Shown in pieces: positions 44,401 through 57,920 of a stretch of DNA of 64,000 nt (its first letter is position 1; the number at the start of each line of letters is the position of its first letter). The stretch covers positions 20,648,501-20,712,500 of the forward strand of contig OX387200.1 of assembly GCA_947561715.1 (NCBI GenBank). Reading direction: 5' to 3'. The translations under genes were made by a program, and so were the position numbers. This DNA is from Ascidia mentula. Taxonomy: Eukaryota; Chordata; Ascidiacea; Phlebobranchia; Ascidiidae. The notes under the pieces were generated by a model, which had not been told where the DNA came from, ran no database searches, and saw only the letters and a list, made by a program, of their open reading frames with translations.

Positions 44401-47400
44401 GTGCTTGCGCGATGAAACACTAACAAGGTGTTTCTAGCACGCCCAACTGTTTACACAGCGGCACATCGCAAAACCATACAGACCTCAAAATTGCACTTTA
44501 TCGCTGGATACATCGCAAAAACAAGGCTCATGTTTTGTGTAAGGTTCCCACGAAGCACGCCAAAAATGCTCAAGGGTTCAGCCCACCATCTGTGCGGGTC
44601 AGGGCCCCATTGCAGGAGGTTGAAGCTGTCCCAACCACCGTTACGTCAATATGACTACGTTTGATGGATAAGCATACAGAAGGGGCAACCCCGGGGTGAG
44701 GGCGTAGCTGTTTCGCGCGTGGGGCCTTTTCGGGCTTTGAAAGGGGGCCCGCTCGGCCCCTGTGGGCGGAAAGGCACTTACCCACTTGACAACAAATAAA
44801 TAAGAGTTTGTAAGGATTATACAAAACAACAAGCGGGTTTTGTGACGCAAAAATTACCTGACGCGACCCGGAAAATGTGGCGTGATGAGATGAGTGGAGC
44901 GCTTGGATCGCCCGAAGGGAGTTCCTTTGTCGAAGGCGGCCGCGTACAGGCGACGTGGGGCTCTTGACCTTGTTTAGAAGTCGTGCGACTTGTGCGGGTT
45001 GGTCGTGAAGTTTTTCGTGAGGCGAGCAAGTTAGTAGGTTTGTTTGTTTCAGGAGCAACCTCACCCATATTGAAGGGTCCCTAAACGTGCCCCATCACGA
45101 AGGGTCGTCAAATATTCCCACATGAGACCCCACCCTAGGGTAATACGCTCGGGGCGGGAGATTATGGGGAACTCGGTATCTGGCTTCAATGGGACGTTAA
45201 CCATAAGCTGCCATTAACTAGGGGCGGGAGGTGATGGTATATTTCCCACCAGTCGAGAGGTATAGAAATAGTATGAGATCGTTCGTCACTTACACCAAGT
45301 GGCGTTAACATTTTCGCACTTGAAAACGTCAAACAGCATCCAAAAATAGTGCACTGTATGTATGGGATTGCTAATTATCAGAAATTTTCCCGAAGGTTGC
45401 AATAGGTTGCGTATGTCTGTTAAAGTTTTAACAAAACATTTTAGAAATTTTACCTACTTCCCCGAAACAAAGAAATATATTTACCTGTTTTTTAAAGTTA
45501 TATCATACAAAAACACTCATTCAAAATATGGCACAAAAGAACTCGCTCTTTCCAGACAACAAACATACAAGAAAAATCGTTCAGCGGTATATGTAAATTG
45601 AAAACAAATATGTCGACCTTTTTGAAACACAAAAACAACCAGAATTTATCTTTTTCAGTTGCTCCGCCCAAACCGAAACGTTGCAAACCCGAGTGCACTC
45701 CGGCATTCTGCACCGGCCGACGTGGACTAAAGAAGAGGACAATCTGTTCCGCGAGGTAAGTTCTTAATGTGAACGAACTCGAGCGAGTTAAGCGGGTCGG
45801 GTGCCTGAAGATGAATCACCAAGAAACCGTTGACGTTGCTCAATTTTGTATATTCGCTCTAGAGTTTAGTGGTGTATATCGTCACCCTATTGGCTTAATA
45901 GCTTGGTAAAAGGCTTTGAAATGAGTCACCGGGGGTTGGTGAGGACGAGTTTCGAGTAGCGCCCGTTCGGTTTGCAAAGGCGGAATTTTGTTTACGCGTG
46001 CTGGGGTGAAACTTTCTGACAACATCCGCGAGTCGGGAAAAACAGAAAATATAAAAGCTTTCGTTTTTACGTCAGAATTGCGAGCAGCAGAGATCCTGTT
46101 TGGTTACAGCTCTCGGTAGTATCGATTAAGGGTCGGTATTGATTAAGTTAGAAGCCAAACGAGTCCGAATTGTACACTTTTCCTTTGCATACTTCCTATT
46201 GGAACCATGCGATTTTTAAGTGCCTGTTTGTTTGCTAGGGCGAGGTCCAAGTTTCGAATAACATCGGGTTAAATGGGTTTGCGGTTCCATATTTGCATTT
46301 CACCGACACAAACAACGGAAAATCACGCGACTGATTAGGGTAAAGGTTACAAATATCTTCGACAGTAAACAAAATAAACAACTTTTTAAGGATATTTGGT
46401 GACTGATTGGTCGCTTAAAGGGTATTCTAAAAACAATTGCGCCCCCCCTCCCTCTTGCCAAACTTCCACACCACCGAGTTTAACAAATTTATTTTACATT
46501 CGCTAAACAAAATTAAAAACTTTTCAAAAGTGGTGAGCGACAGTGGTAAAGGTGCTTGTTGGCCTATTTCGGCAATATATTAAACAAAAATTCAATTTTC
46601 CGTTTCTTATTCATCACGATTCGTGTGCTTTATGGTTTACTGTAAGCAATGCGATTATTTCATAGGTCGGGTTTAATAAAATAACACAAGCAACACGCTC
46701 TGAGTTAAATATTCAATAAACTCTACAGAAATTATTAAAAATCGCTGGACGAAAACATTATTGGTCAAGTTTCATAATAATCTTTCGAAGAGATGGGTCG
46801 GGAAATTTACGTCGATTTACGCAAGTATAGTTAGTTTCTCAAACACGTGACCAAAGCGCGCGCACAGAAGCCGGGGGTAATACAATCCACCCTTGTTCTC
46901 ATTCGCTGGTTATGAATGACGATAAACCCGCCTCTGAATGGGGGTTGTCAGCGGGGGCTTAATTCCATAAACCAGTGTTCCTTGAGGGTTTAAGTCGGAT
47001 TGTATGATCAGCTTGGCGGGGCCCGATTCGGCGGCGCATTCAAGGCTTAAAAGTTTGATTAGAGATTAATCTGTTTCAACGCCTTTCGGATTGCCCTGTT
47101 TGGGGAACGCAAACACCCAGGTCGTATCATTGGCCAACAGCGGGGTCAAAAGGGCCGACACTGGCCTGTCGACAAGTTGCACGCGATTCAGTTTACCCTC
47201 ACCTCGACTGCCATTGTTTTGCTGGAGAATCCTGACGAAAACAAACACACTATCAAAAGCGACGCGCGCAAGCGGCCTTTTTTCGGTCAACAAGCGGTAT
47301 GGGAGACCCCTTCAGAGCTAGCAAGGCCCCCCACCCGGCCATCGGCCCTTTGGATCGCGCCGACAATTCGTAAACTTCTGTCAAACAGCCATCAAGCGCG

Positions 47401-48983
47401 CGCGCGTTTGAGTGTTCGATTAGGGCAAGCCTTGTCGTTGGATTTTGGACCCTCGTCCTCGATAGAATGCGGGGAAGATCAACAAGTTTAAACGTTGCCT
47501 TGATGTCATTTAAATGAATTGGGTATGAGTGTTGATTCTGCATCGGCGTGCGAACTTGATGAGATCAAAGGTAACATTTTCCACGTGTTTTCATCGCGGA
47601 ACGATCGACTGTTTGGGTCGTGAGCATTGCGAGTGCAACGCCCTGGTAACAACTAGAGTGAAGTTATAAAACCCGGTAAATACAAGATAGCTCAACAACC
47701 GTTGGCTATCGGAGACGTAATTCGGCTGAAATGAGTTCATATTTTTTTGTCATTTATTCATTTATCCAAACTCCCATAAAGATCATAACTTGGTACAGCC
47801 TTAAGACTTGGATCGAAAAGAAACACTTCCTTGCCCCTGCGCCAGTGTCGGCACAGTTATTGGTACAGAGTCAATCCCAAAACAATGCCAAGTTTGTGTA
47901 ATACCTATACAACGACATGCATTCAAGACACGGTGCTCTGGAGTGTTTGCCTTTCTTCTTGTTTGTCTGTCTGACAAAGTGCTCCCTTTTCTTTTGCGGA
48001 AAGTTGTGAATTAAAGATTGCGAGTACATGAGAACAGACATCGGGCACACATTGTGTTCGGCGGGATATTAGTGTTTAAAAACCCGTGTTTTTAACCGTT
48101 GATATTCAACATAGTTTAATTGTAGGTTGGAAAATTGTCATAGCTACGCATAACTAACAAGCAAAGTATAATAAACTTTTGTTATCGCTTTAATATTACT
48201 CAAATACTTCTTTTGCCAAAAAGCATAAAGAAAGGAAATAGGATTTTGGTGTGCGGTAAAAATGAAACAGAGTTGACCAACCACGAAAAAAAGACCAAGA
48301 AAAAAAAACTACCATTGCCGGAAAGCTTAAGGCGTAAAACGAGAAGGTGTTATGGTTCTAAGCACCGCCCCCTGTGACTTCTGCTACTCCGAGCAGTGCG
48401 GCACGTTCCATACACCCATGTGGCCGCATGGGGTCACAGCGAAACGGGGTTAGAGTGGGATTACCGGGTAGAGATAAGATCACTATATCATGTTGGGATT
48501 CTGTCAAACGCCAGTGTCAGGCGAAGGGCCTGGAATTGTGGCGTCTGAAAAAAGCAAAAATAACCCCTTGGGGGCTATGTTGCTGAGATCACCCACAGAT
48601 AAATGCATTGTTTTTTTAAAGGTGAAAGAAAAATATCAAATCAATATAGCAAAGCATTCAATTTATACAAAAACGTCTCCTAGCTTCAAATAGGATCACA
48701 TAAAAGAACAAAGTTTTTTGCTGGTATTTTCCGACGTTAGATATCGGAATGAATGAATGTTTTGTTTGTCCACAGATCCCGGTCCATCGAGCATCGCAGT
48801 TGCCAGGGCAACTGTCAACACACCACATGCAGGTCGTGTTTCTTCCAGAAGGCCCCAGATTGCCGGGAGAAATGCGACTTGGATGATTTTAAATGTATGA
48901 AGAAGTTTTCGAAGTGCGCGAAGAAGAAGATTTACAGCAAACCGAAGAAAATAAGAGGCAGAGTAAAGACGGAGGTGAGTTGA
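38489..48983 (+). CDS. Secreted IGFBP-domain, Lys-rich, Cys-rich protein
   Basis: Three exons join in phase: 38489-39275, 45659-45755, 48776-48983. The protein is 363 aa if translation stops two codons past the exon-3 donor. Order: signal peptide (residues 1-19, ...LALSRA|DE), acidic segment, two 17-residue repeats IPPGK(R/P)SINLPSDEPTS (87-103, 104-120), a strongly basic stretch (121-151), an N-glycosylation site NAS (164), an IGFBP N-terminal domain (about 174-262, with NCPSSCALLPCPK and YCNCCKQC, the GCGCCxxC-type core), then a Cys-rich tail with about 14 Cys and many Lys. The IGFBP fold suggests extracellular binding of a growth factor. The basic stretch suggests heparin or matrix binding. 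The tail matches no module I know (not VWC, TSP1, Kazal or thyroglobulin). GGAG|GTGAGT at 48974 is also a good donor; see the terminal exon candidate. Confidence 0.78.
38747..38848 (+). repeat. 51-bp tandem repeat in IGFBP-gene exon 1
   Basis: Two in-frame copies of a 51-bp unit (38747-38797, 38798-38848) encode IPPGK(R/P)SINLPSDEPTS. The few differences between units point to a recent in-frame duplication. Confidence 0.85.
39276..45658 (+). other. IGFBP-gene intron 1 (6.4 kb)
   Basis: This is a large first coding intron. I see no convincing internal gene. Features: TGACGTCA at 40078, a perfect hairpin at 44017-44061, and GC-rich patches (about 43400-43750 and 44680-45020) where several long overlapping frames occur without a coding pattern. 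Such a large intron next to a signalling gene could hold enhancers. Confidence 0.5.
44017..44061. repeat. Perfect 19-bp stem, 7-nt loop hairpin
   Basis: AACTTAATAATCTGTTCTT (44017-44035) is exactly complementary to 44043-44061 across a CTGGCAA loop. It lies in IGFBP-gene intron 1. It is shorter than a typical pre-miRNA and has no T-run, so I do not assign a function. Confidence 0.85.
45756..48775 (+). other. IGFBP-gene intron 2 (3.0 kb)
   Basis: This region is mostly AT-rich with a GC-richer patch at 46900-47500. I find no gene, structured repeat or other supported feature. The TCCACAG acceptor at its end is good. Confidence 0.45.
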
Positions 48984-51900
48984 CTTTCATATGAATAAGA
49001 CGAATGTCACGAAAGTTCGTGATTAGCATTACTTGTGAATGCACAACGACATCCTGACGCACTTTCAAAACAAAGCAGTTAAAGTACAAGAAACAAACAT
49101 ATATACGCCATGATTATTTGTCCGTAAAGTAAACCGTCCCAAAACCACCAAACTAGCCAATAGATGCAATGGAAAATGACAAGCCATAAAAATAAGCACT
49201 GATATTAGGAAAGCGATCAAATTGCAATGCTGTTGACAAAGATATCAAAATCACCAGAACACTCTTACCAAAACCGTGTCCACAATCAGAGATAACTTAT
49301 CAAAAGTAACTTCATTATTGCAACATGTTGGTTAATCATAGTAAGGGGTTAAACTGCGGTAATGGGTCAAACCGAATCTCTGACAAAAATTCACAATACC
49401 GTTTTAGCGTTATCGCTGCGCATTAACCACATGAATAAGCAGCCGCACAAGAGGCCAAACAATAGGTGGGTGCCAGTCTTGGTTATCAAGGTCCTGTACA
49501 CAGTAAAGGCACTCGTCAAATTGCCTGAAACAATGTTCTGTTTGTTGGTTAGTTTGGATTGAGCAGGATGTGAGAGGTGGCGATACACACTAGCACGGAA
49601 ATTAGAAGATAAGAATGCATTGTGAAGCCTTGTGTTTCAATCGTTCATTGAACTCTGTCGGCTTTTTTGAGCAGTTCTTGGTGGTTAAGGGGATCGAAAG
49701 TTGGATGGGTTTCGTGTTTATCAACCCGAGGCTTCAATACTAAACCTATGTTTGTCGTTCTGGGGTTTGCGAAAATTACCAGAATCGCAATTGCAATAAA
49801 TTGTTCGACAGTAATGTGATAAATACCAAGTAAGGATTGTGTATATGGGTTTGGTCCATTCCTTGCAGATAAAGTATGCCTTTAGGACACAATGTCATAT
49901 TATCCACGTACGAGAAGAAAAGAAATTCAATAGTTTAGGTGGGGACGCCGTGAAAAAAAAACGAAACAGAAAAAATGTGAATCACTGGCGTAGTCACGAG
50001 GGGGGCATGGCTCCTTTCAAGTGTTCGAGTTTAAGATGCTTAAGTTTGGATTTTTTTCAAATGTCCAATGTCTGGCGTAAGTTTTAGCAAAATATGTCGA
50101 CGCCAAGCACCTCTATTTCATCTTTCTTTTGTTGGGCGATGTTTTAACCGAAAGAAGTTACTTTATACCCAAAAACTATTTGGCCCCACCGAAATAATGG
50201 GATGGCTACGGCACTGGTTGGAATCTCGTTAACACTTAAGTGGTGAACTAACTCATGTCATCATTTACATCTAACCAAACAGCAGATGACACGTTGTTTT
50301 TATTACGTCATAAAACCACTTTCCAGAATAAAAAAAAAATCTGTAACGTGACCCGACGTATTTATGTCACCCATCGCCTTGCGACATCAAAAGGATTGGA
50401 AAGGTCACAACCACCGCAACCCCACCCAAATTTTTCATCGCAGCTAATTTTCGACACAGTCGTGATCACAATATTTGAACAAATTGACAGGAACCGTTGG
50501 ATTTAACGATAAGAAACAATGAATCGTGACGTGCAAAAACAGTGCCTTTGGTTGTCGCCTTTTTCAGTGCAGTTATCAACACCATTGTGTTTTCGAAGCA
50601 CTGGCGACAGACAACTTGTTGTTGTTGGATTTGCGGCACTCGTAAGGGCCTTAAAGTGTCCATGTACAAACATATCGGTTTCAGGTGTTGATGTTGTTGG
50701 TCGCGTCTTAATGATCAACGTGGTTTGGGATGTTTTTGTCATTCATATCCAAAGGCAGAAAAAATTACACGCTAAGGCGTCACGTTTTTGTTTAAGTATC
50801 GCTGATGAACCTTTTTCTGCAATCCCTAACATCGCAACTACGCGAAATATTAAGTTTCACTGCCCACAAGACGAACCATTTTCAAAATTCAGGACAGAAA
50901 AATTTTGTCATTTCTTCCTGGCGTAGATTTAAACACCAAAATCCCGGACATGTCAAGGAAAATCCTGACGTTAACTGTAACAAAGGGCCTCCAATGCACA
51001 ATAATGAGCTTTTCGGATAACAAAACAACGTGGCTAACAAAATAATGTAATTACATCCCCAATAAAGTATCCTCTAGTAGTTCACCCCACTTTAGAAGAG
51101 TACTTCAAGGTCAATACTGACGTAGGTTCGGTGCAAATAATAATCGGTCGTTCCAAGTCACAAATACTTGTACATAGTTTAGTTTTAGTTGATTACCAGT
51201 TGACTACAAGCCTGAATTTACCCCGAGTTAAGCTGGGTTGGATTGATTTCATATTGGGGACGTTAAAGCAGAATAGGTGTCGATACCGTTTTTCCTTCAA
51301 CTTTTGTTTGTTCCGTAATCACATCGAGACAAAAAAAGGCTTGATTTAAAACATTTCAATTTTACATAAAGGCTTGAATAAGCTTTACAGTTTGGTTCCG
51401 CCCGGCGCGCGACATCCAAGCCGAGAAGAAAATTCGGCACGCGACCCATTCGAACTCCCAGCGCGATCCACGGGCCGCAGTAAAGTCGTTAAACGGAAAA
51501 TTCGGATCGTGGTCGCAACTTATGATTTGCAGGGTTTGCGGCAAGCTGTGTTTGAAAGGATTGCGTCGTAAACGTCCCAGACTTCAAACGCTTTCGGTTA
51601 ATTATTGCTCAACTGCTTGCATGGCTCAACGCCGCACACTGTTCTGTGTCGTTTAAAGGGAAAAGCGTTTCGGCTTAATGCAAGATAGTGCACATAGGTT
51701 TTGACAACTAAACATAAGTAGCAAATGCTCACCAGTCTCCTGTAAATATATGTGGTGGAACACCAACACCAACACAACAAATACATAGATTACCCACTTT
51801 ATAATTGCTTTATCACTAACCACCTCAGAGCATGGTTTTTGCGCTAAGAAACGAGAAACAGAGCAACCTGTTTGCATCGCAGCCGTTTGTCGAACCCTTC

Positions 51901-52540
51901 CACCTTCCACACGTTGTTGTTTCCGTTTTGTTCGTAAATGTTTCAGTTTGATCCTACCAGTTGAAACATGAATTTCACGCAATTGTGATACGACGCACAT
52001 TAGTAACAAATTTAAACATATTTAGTATGGACTTAGTTTGTGAAATAAAAACATCCACATTCAACACACGGAGTTTATCAATCCGGATCGCAACGCAGTT
52101 CACCTTTAACTTTCCTAGTACCTCTGCAACTTGAATTGTTTGTCGCAGCAGACAAGGTTCAGAGGTTAAATTTGTCCTGGCTTCAACCTGTCAAATGTTT
52201 ACTGCTCAACGCTGCACATCGTAAATCGAAAAACAAGCGGTAACAACAAACCTTTTTTTAACTTGGTGGAATTGCGCATGAACGATTCGTTGTACAAGGA
52301 GACAAACAGGATGTAAAGAGCACTTTTTAATCCAGCTTAAAAGGCAATTTACAAAAGCAACGTGCTTTCCCTAATTATAAATATTGTACGATTTTTTAAA
52401 TCACATTAAAGATAGACAGATTGATTATCTCATTAGTGTGGTGTACAGAATATTACGTTTGGCCAATTGTTCTGTGCAATCAAACATTAGGTTCACTGAC
52501 ATTGCAACAAAGCCAAATAAACGTTAATTTTCCTGACAAG

Positions 52541-52571
52541 ATCAAGCTCCCGGTGAGGTTTGAACTCACGA
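52541..52571 (-). repeat. Fragment of the tRNA-like SINE
   Basis: 31 nt match 1005-1035 of the palindromic insertion exactly: the 3' half of the tRNA-like block with its B box (GGTTTGAACTCACG on the + strand) and the first bases beyond it. It shows the tRNA-derived family has at least one more copy in the window. Beyond these bases similarity stops. Confidence 0.6.
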
Positions 52572-55500
52572 TCCTTGGCATCAGGGCATCATAAAAGCTG
52601 GGGATTATGTAAATTCGGCCGACAACGACAACAACCTTGCAGCAAAACGAGGTTCCAGAAATCAAAGTTAACACAATTATTTTGTTTCGGCAGGGAAACA
52701 ACGGCCAGTTCGTATGCTGGGTACCGGAATGCAAAACGATTGGTTAGAAGAAGGAAGACGCAAGAATGTTTGACGCAAGATGGTAAAGTTTGCGACGCCG
52801 AGAATCTGCACAAAAATCTCTTTGCAACGCTCAGCCGCCGAAATAAGCTTCGTTAAATCGACCACTTCTCCAGGCATTGACATTGCTTTATTGCTTGTTG
52901 GACCTTTGCGGGCAACCCAAAGCATTCAGTTGCTTTATTTATGATTACACGTTCAGTTTCGGGTGCCGAAATGTAGGATTGCGGGTCAATCTGCAGGACG
53001 TGCCGCTCTGCTTTCATTGCTTTATTCATATTCGAACCAGTTCCTCTTGTTTGACATTTGGGCACATATGGTAGTGTACAACTAACAAATCGTAGTCCGC
53101 TAATAAGCCTAAAACACCAATCAACACCAATTGAAACAACATGAAACTTATTTTCAGAAGGTTGTACGAACCCTAATGGCAGTTCTTTAACACCTTTTTT
53201 TTGCTTGGATACGTTTGGTAATTTTATCCCCAACAATACCACTTCAACATATACATACGGTACAATACAACGCTATGACAAAACATCCCAGACTTCACAT
53301 CAACCGACTGTCATTCAGAAATAAAGTTGCAAGCATTATCGTGGAGCACTTCATAAAATGCTCTGTTACCAAATGTAAATTATAATAGAAACTACACTTG
53401 ACCAGATGCCTTGTTACTTTTCTTGTTTCTTGTTTTAAACGTTATTTATATCGCACTTGCTTGACGTGCTAACAACAAGTTGGCGATGGGTTCCCACCCT
53501 GACAACATATTGCTTTGCTAACAATTTTCGATGCTTACAAATATGGGTCAACATGGCTTCAAACGGTAATAAAACAAACAAAGAAAACGAAACTTCTCGA
53601 TTTTTACATCGCAAACCAGGAGTTTTTAGTGGACAGATTTACGGCCATTTGAGCCGAAGGGTGCAGGTTGCAAATACCAGAGAGAAGGTTTCAATAAGAA
53701 GTTTCGCTTGCAAATTAACACGTCGGATATTCAGCAAAACTGCAGACGGTTTTTCATAATGCGCCACCATACCAACAACGTCCCAAAGTAGGCAGAATAT
53801 AGACTTAAACAAACCTTACAATATTACAGTTGGTCGAATGCACACGGAGCACAAGTTCGTCACCGGGGTTAGAACTAAAAAAACATTTAAGCCCTAGTTA
53901 GAATTTCGGCGGCTTATGTTCTGATGTGCTTGATTTACTGCCTTGACTTGTTTCACCAAGTGGTGGGGCGGACAAAAAACACAACGCGCGACGCGTTACG
54001 CAACTTTGTTCGCATCTTTGTACAGCTGAACATTGCGGTGTCGCTTTCTCCGGTGCACCTCAAACATTTCGAGTCAGATCGCAAGATAAGGAGACCTGGG
54101 CCTAAGGGGTGATAGCACTTCGACAGACGGTGTCATATTACAATGAGGCCGCATTTTCGCTTCAGCTCCGGCGGGCAACCAGCCTTTGATTTTCGGTCGA
54201 AGCGCCGTGGAATCCCGGCCGGCAGCTGTGACTACGCGCCGGTTACAAACCATTCACGTACACTTATTTGACACTTTCTTAAGTATGGGTTTGGGGTGCA
54301 CGCCTAAAGCAAGCTGCGCGGGCCGAAGGTGGGCAGTCGTTTGAAGGGGGCACGCATCAACGCACGAGCCGAGCTGAAAGGAAAGCCCACGAAACAGTAG
54401 CAGAAGTTGCATCAATCAACAACAACTGTGGGGTTCCAATGGTCCATCTACTTATTTTACGTCACGGCACGGCCACCATTTTGTTGAAGATTTCTTTCTG
54501 AAAGTACGTTGAAGAAAATTATCTGCCAACACATCGAAGCGCAATTTAACTTTTTTCGAGGAAATAATTAAATGAGCATTGGACACTTCTGTCAAGCTTA
54601 AGAGTGATACAAAACACGACCGCTGCCCTATTAATGTAACAGCATTCTCATGAATTTTTAAACCTTGGGCGTTTTGTGCGACAACAAGCAGGCGCATTTT
54701 TAAGTAAAATACGGAACAGAAGCAAGTAATTGAGGAACACCAAACAGCAGAATAAAATACTTTTCCGTTACCAGCAACAACCTTTCAAGGTGCCTGGTGA
54801 TATACTGACAGCATTGATAGTGCGGTCGATGGTTGCTTTCGGGTAGCTTAGACATAAACCAAGTACGATCGCATTGCCGCACCTTTTTGGGGTAGGGCGA
54901 TAATGTATGGGACTTACGAGATTAGGGCCAGCGGCAAAACATTTAATTTGAAGATCAATTTTTATTGATGGTGCAAAGGTTGCGCTATAAAAATGTGCGA
55001 AGTGTCTGGAATTTTAATCGAGGCTTTACGATAAATGCGTTGTTGACATTTACCTTCGAAACCCTGCCAGTCGTGCGTTGCAATCCTACGGAGAGCAGAA
55101 GGATTTGATAACTGACGCAATAATTCTCGGTGTTTCTGTCGAAGGTTTAGCCGCATTATTGCTTATTGAAATACGGTTCCATGTGTTTCATTCTTGTACG
55201 CACGGCTTCGTGGCATGTGGGCATACAAAGTTAGTGCATCTAAAGATCCACTCCTGGGTATCCAAACATCCAAAAGATCCACTCGTTGTATTGTTGGATG
55301 TGTCAAATCGTATAATGACGACCCAACAAAAACCTGCCGGTCCAGCGATTTTTTGGCTTATTTGAGCCTTCGAATCATAAAGAAGTGTCGGTGGAGTGAT
55401 AATATGGAGCAAAAGAAATCCACCAATCCATACAAATTACATACAAGTGGTATGACAAAGCGTAAAGAGAATTGGAACATTTTTAACCACTGGGGGTTAC

Positions 55501-56935
55501 AGTCAATTAATTGCGGAAGTATATCAGGCGTTTTATCATGGTTCCAAGTGACCCCTAGCTAACCAACATCCAAACATCCTATACAGGCCAATTCCTCTTA
55601 TTTCGCATGTCAACCGACGTGGTTGTGCCAAAACCTTTTTGTAACACTATTACTCACGCACTTACTCGCGTACACAGATTTTTAGACATTGCGTAATCCA
55701 GTGGCAATCATTTATCACGTGGTCGGTAGGTTTCCCGCACTTCGCGAGGTTTTCGGCACGAACTGAACCAAACAGTACAAAATGGTCGAAAGTCGCATTG
55801 AATATTGAAAAAGAACTTTTTCAAACTTGACAACAATTTCCGGACACTTAATTTGCCAGGGTGTAAATCAAGTAAAAAGGCTGACTGCAGGTGAACGAGG
55901 TTTTCAAAAAACACAATTTAATGATTTAGAGGTTAAACCATGTCTTTTACTTCAGCATTGACGATCATTGTGACCTTACAAAACCGCATTGAGCATTTAA
56001 AATATACCAACATGGCCACATCAAACTAACCATACCTAGTTTATCAACCCCCAACACTGCTTTGGAGTCATATCAAAGGCAACAAGCACAGCAAAAACAC
56101 GTGTTAATTTACCACCACATTACTACCCGCCGCGTCAATGTTGTGTCGAAATTTTATCAAAAACATGGCGCGTCGTTGCGATGAAAGCAGCAGGCGCAAT
56201 GTTTTCTTGAGGCAATGTTTACTGTACCTTGTAACCAACCAGTGGCTTTTGCTTCAACGGCTGCGAGTCCAAGGCTTGTGAAGTCCTTGCCAAAGTAAGC
56301 AAACTATATGATCATCATCATCAAAGCAACCACTCCCATTAACGCTTGTTCCACATTTTCCTTTAGAAACTAACTTGATAACTGACTAGATTGGATTGGT
56401 AAATGTTTTGAAAAGCGCAAACCTGTTTTAGGTAAATCCAATGCAAGGAACGTTTGATTTTTATTTAAAGGGACCGATTTTGGTAGTTTATGCTAGCTTT
56501 GTTTTTACCAATATCTTTATGCAATCATCCTGTGAGAATTGCAACGTGAATTTAGGATTTTGAAACTAAGTACAAATATTTTGAATTTTAAATGTTAAAA
56601 GAAACAACACTTTAAACTCTGCCTACCAATTTTCACGGAATGCTCAGAACTTTCTTAACATGTGAACCTTACACGAATTGGGGCACGCTCTATACTTTTG
56701 ATGAGTTTTTACATTATTTTCCTTACAAAAATTTACCTTACGTTACAACGCTCTCTAACGGCCAACTTTTATAATCCACAAACCACCAGATGACGCTGCA
56801 AGGATTTGGGACTTTTTTCATAGATGTGCAAAATAGCTAAAATGTTGCGTCACTAGCGACGAACGGATTAACGTTAGCGTAAACGCAGTTTAGTATTTTT
56901 AAATCATGTTTACACGCTACGCTGCCATCTCCTTT

Positions 56936-57234
<299 letters not shown>

Positions 57235-57432
57235 AAACACAATGAAAAATCTCTCGTGTTTTCATAGTTTAAACTTGGCCCACTTCGACACTTCGCCAAA
57301 AAGCTAATTAATGTGAAACAATCCTGTACGACTAAATGCAGTTGAGCTAAAACATACTGCGTATAAACTGTTAAACTGTGATTTCCTAATGTCAAAATTT
57401 TAATTAATAGTTTTGTTTTTACAAACATCCAG

Positions 57433-57501
57433 GACAAAACAGTCAGCCCACGGTACCTGCCGCCAACCTCAACGAGCTGTATCTCGAGACCACATAAATG
57501 A
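57433..57501 (+). CDS. Candidate terminal exon of IGFBP-domain gene
   Basis: A pyrimidine-rich tract ending ACATCCAG precedes a 69-nt frame in phase 0 that would follow the exon-3 donor at 48974 and end TGA at 57501. It would replace the two-residue end VS by 22 residues starting DKTVSPRYLPP and containing one Cys, giving 383 aa. I see no AATAAA shortly after it, and the 8.4-kb intron is long for this genome, so this is only a candidate. Confidence 0.35.
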   Translation, partial: DKTVSPRYLPPTSTSCISRPHK

Positions 57502-57920
57502 CAAAAGTGTAAAGGACATTTTATGACAAGCTTGACAAAGAAAACCTAAACGCTATGACAGCAACCGTTGAAAATGTTTAAATCAGCTAAGGTGACTGCA
57601 ACACAAACATGATCGACGCAAAAAACTCAACACAACAAACAATGATTACAACCAAAAAGCGTTTAACGCAATATTCAAGCTGAAAAACATCATGATGACC
57701 ACAAATATGCTGCAATGATACAACCTTTATACGCCCCATCTCCCTTTATAGTTAAACTATCCATGAAACGTTAATATTGGTTGGGATCAGATTGCAACTT
57801 GTCAGTTGAAAGCGAGTGTGATTCAGCGATGGCTGCAATAGTTGATATGGCAAAAATAACTAAGGCACGAAATGGAAGCAGGAAACAGCTTATGCATCGA
57901 TTCAGTGTGAAGTATTGGGG

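Noticed and set aside
44570..45064. 164-codon - strand frame
   Set aside because: It lies in a GC-rich patch of IGFBP-gene intron 1. Composition is low-complexity basic, no domain is recognisable, and other long frames overlap it on both strands.
50519..50926. 135-codon + strand frame
   Set aside because: It has no family similarity or gene context. I judge it a chance open frame.
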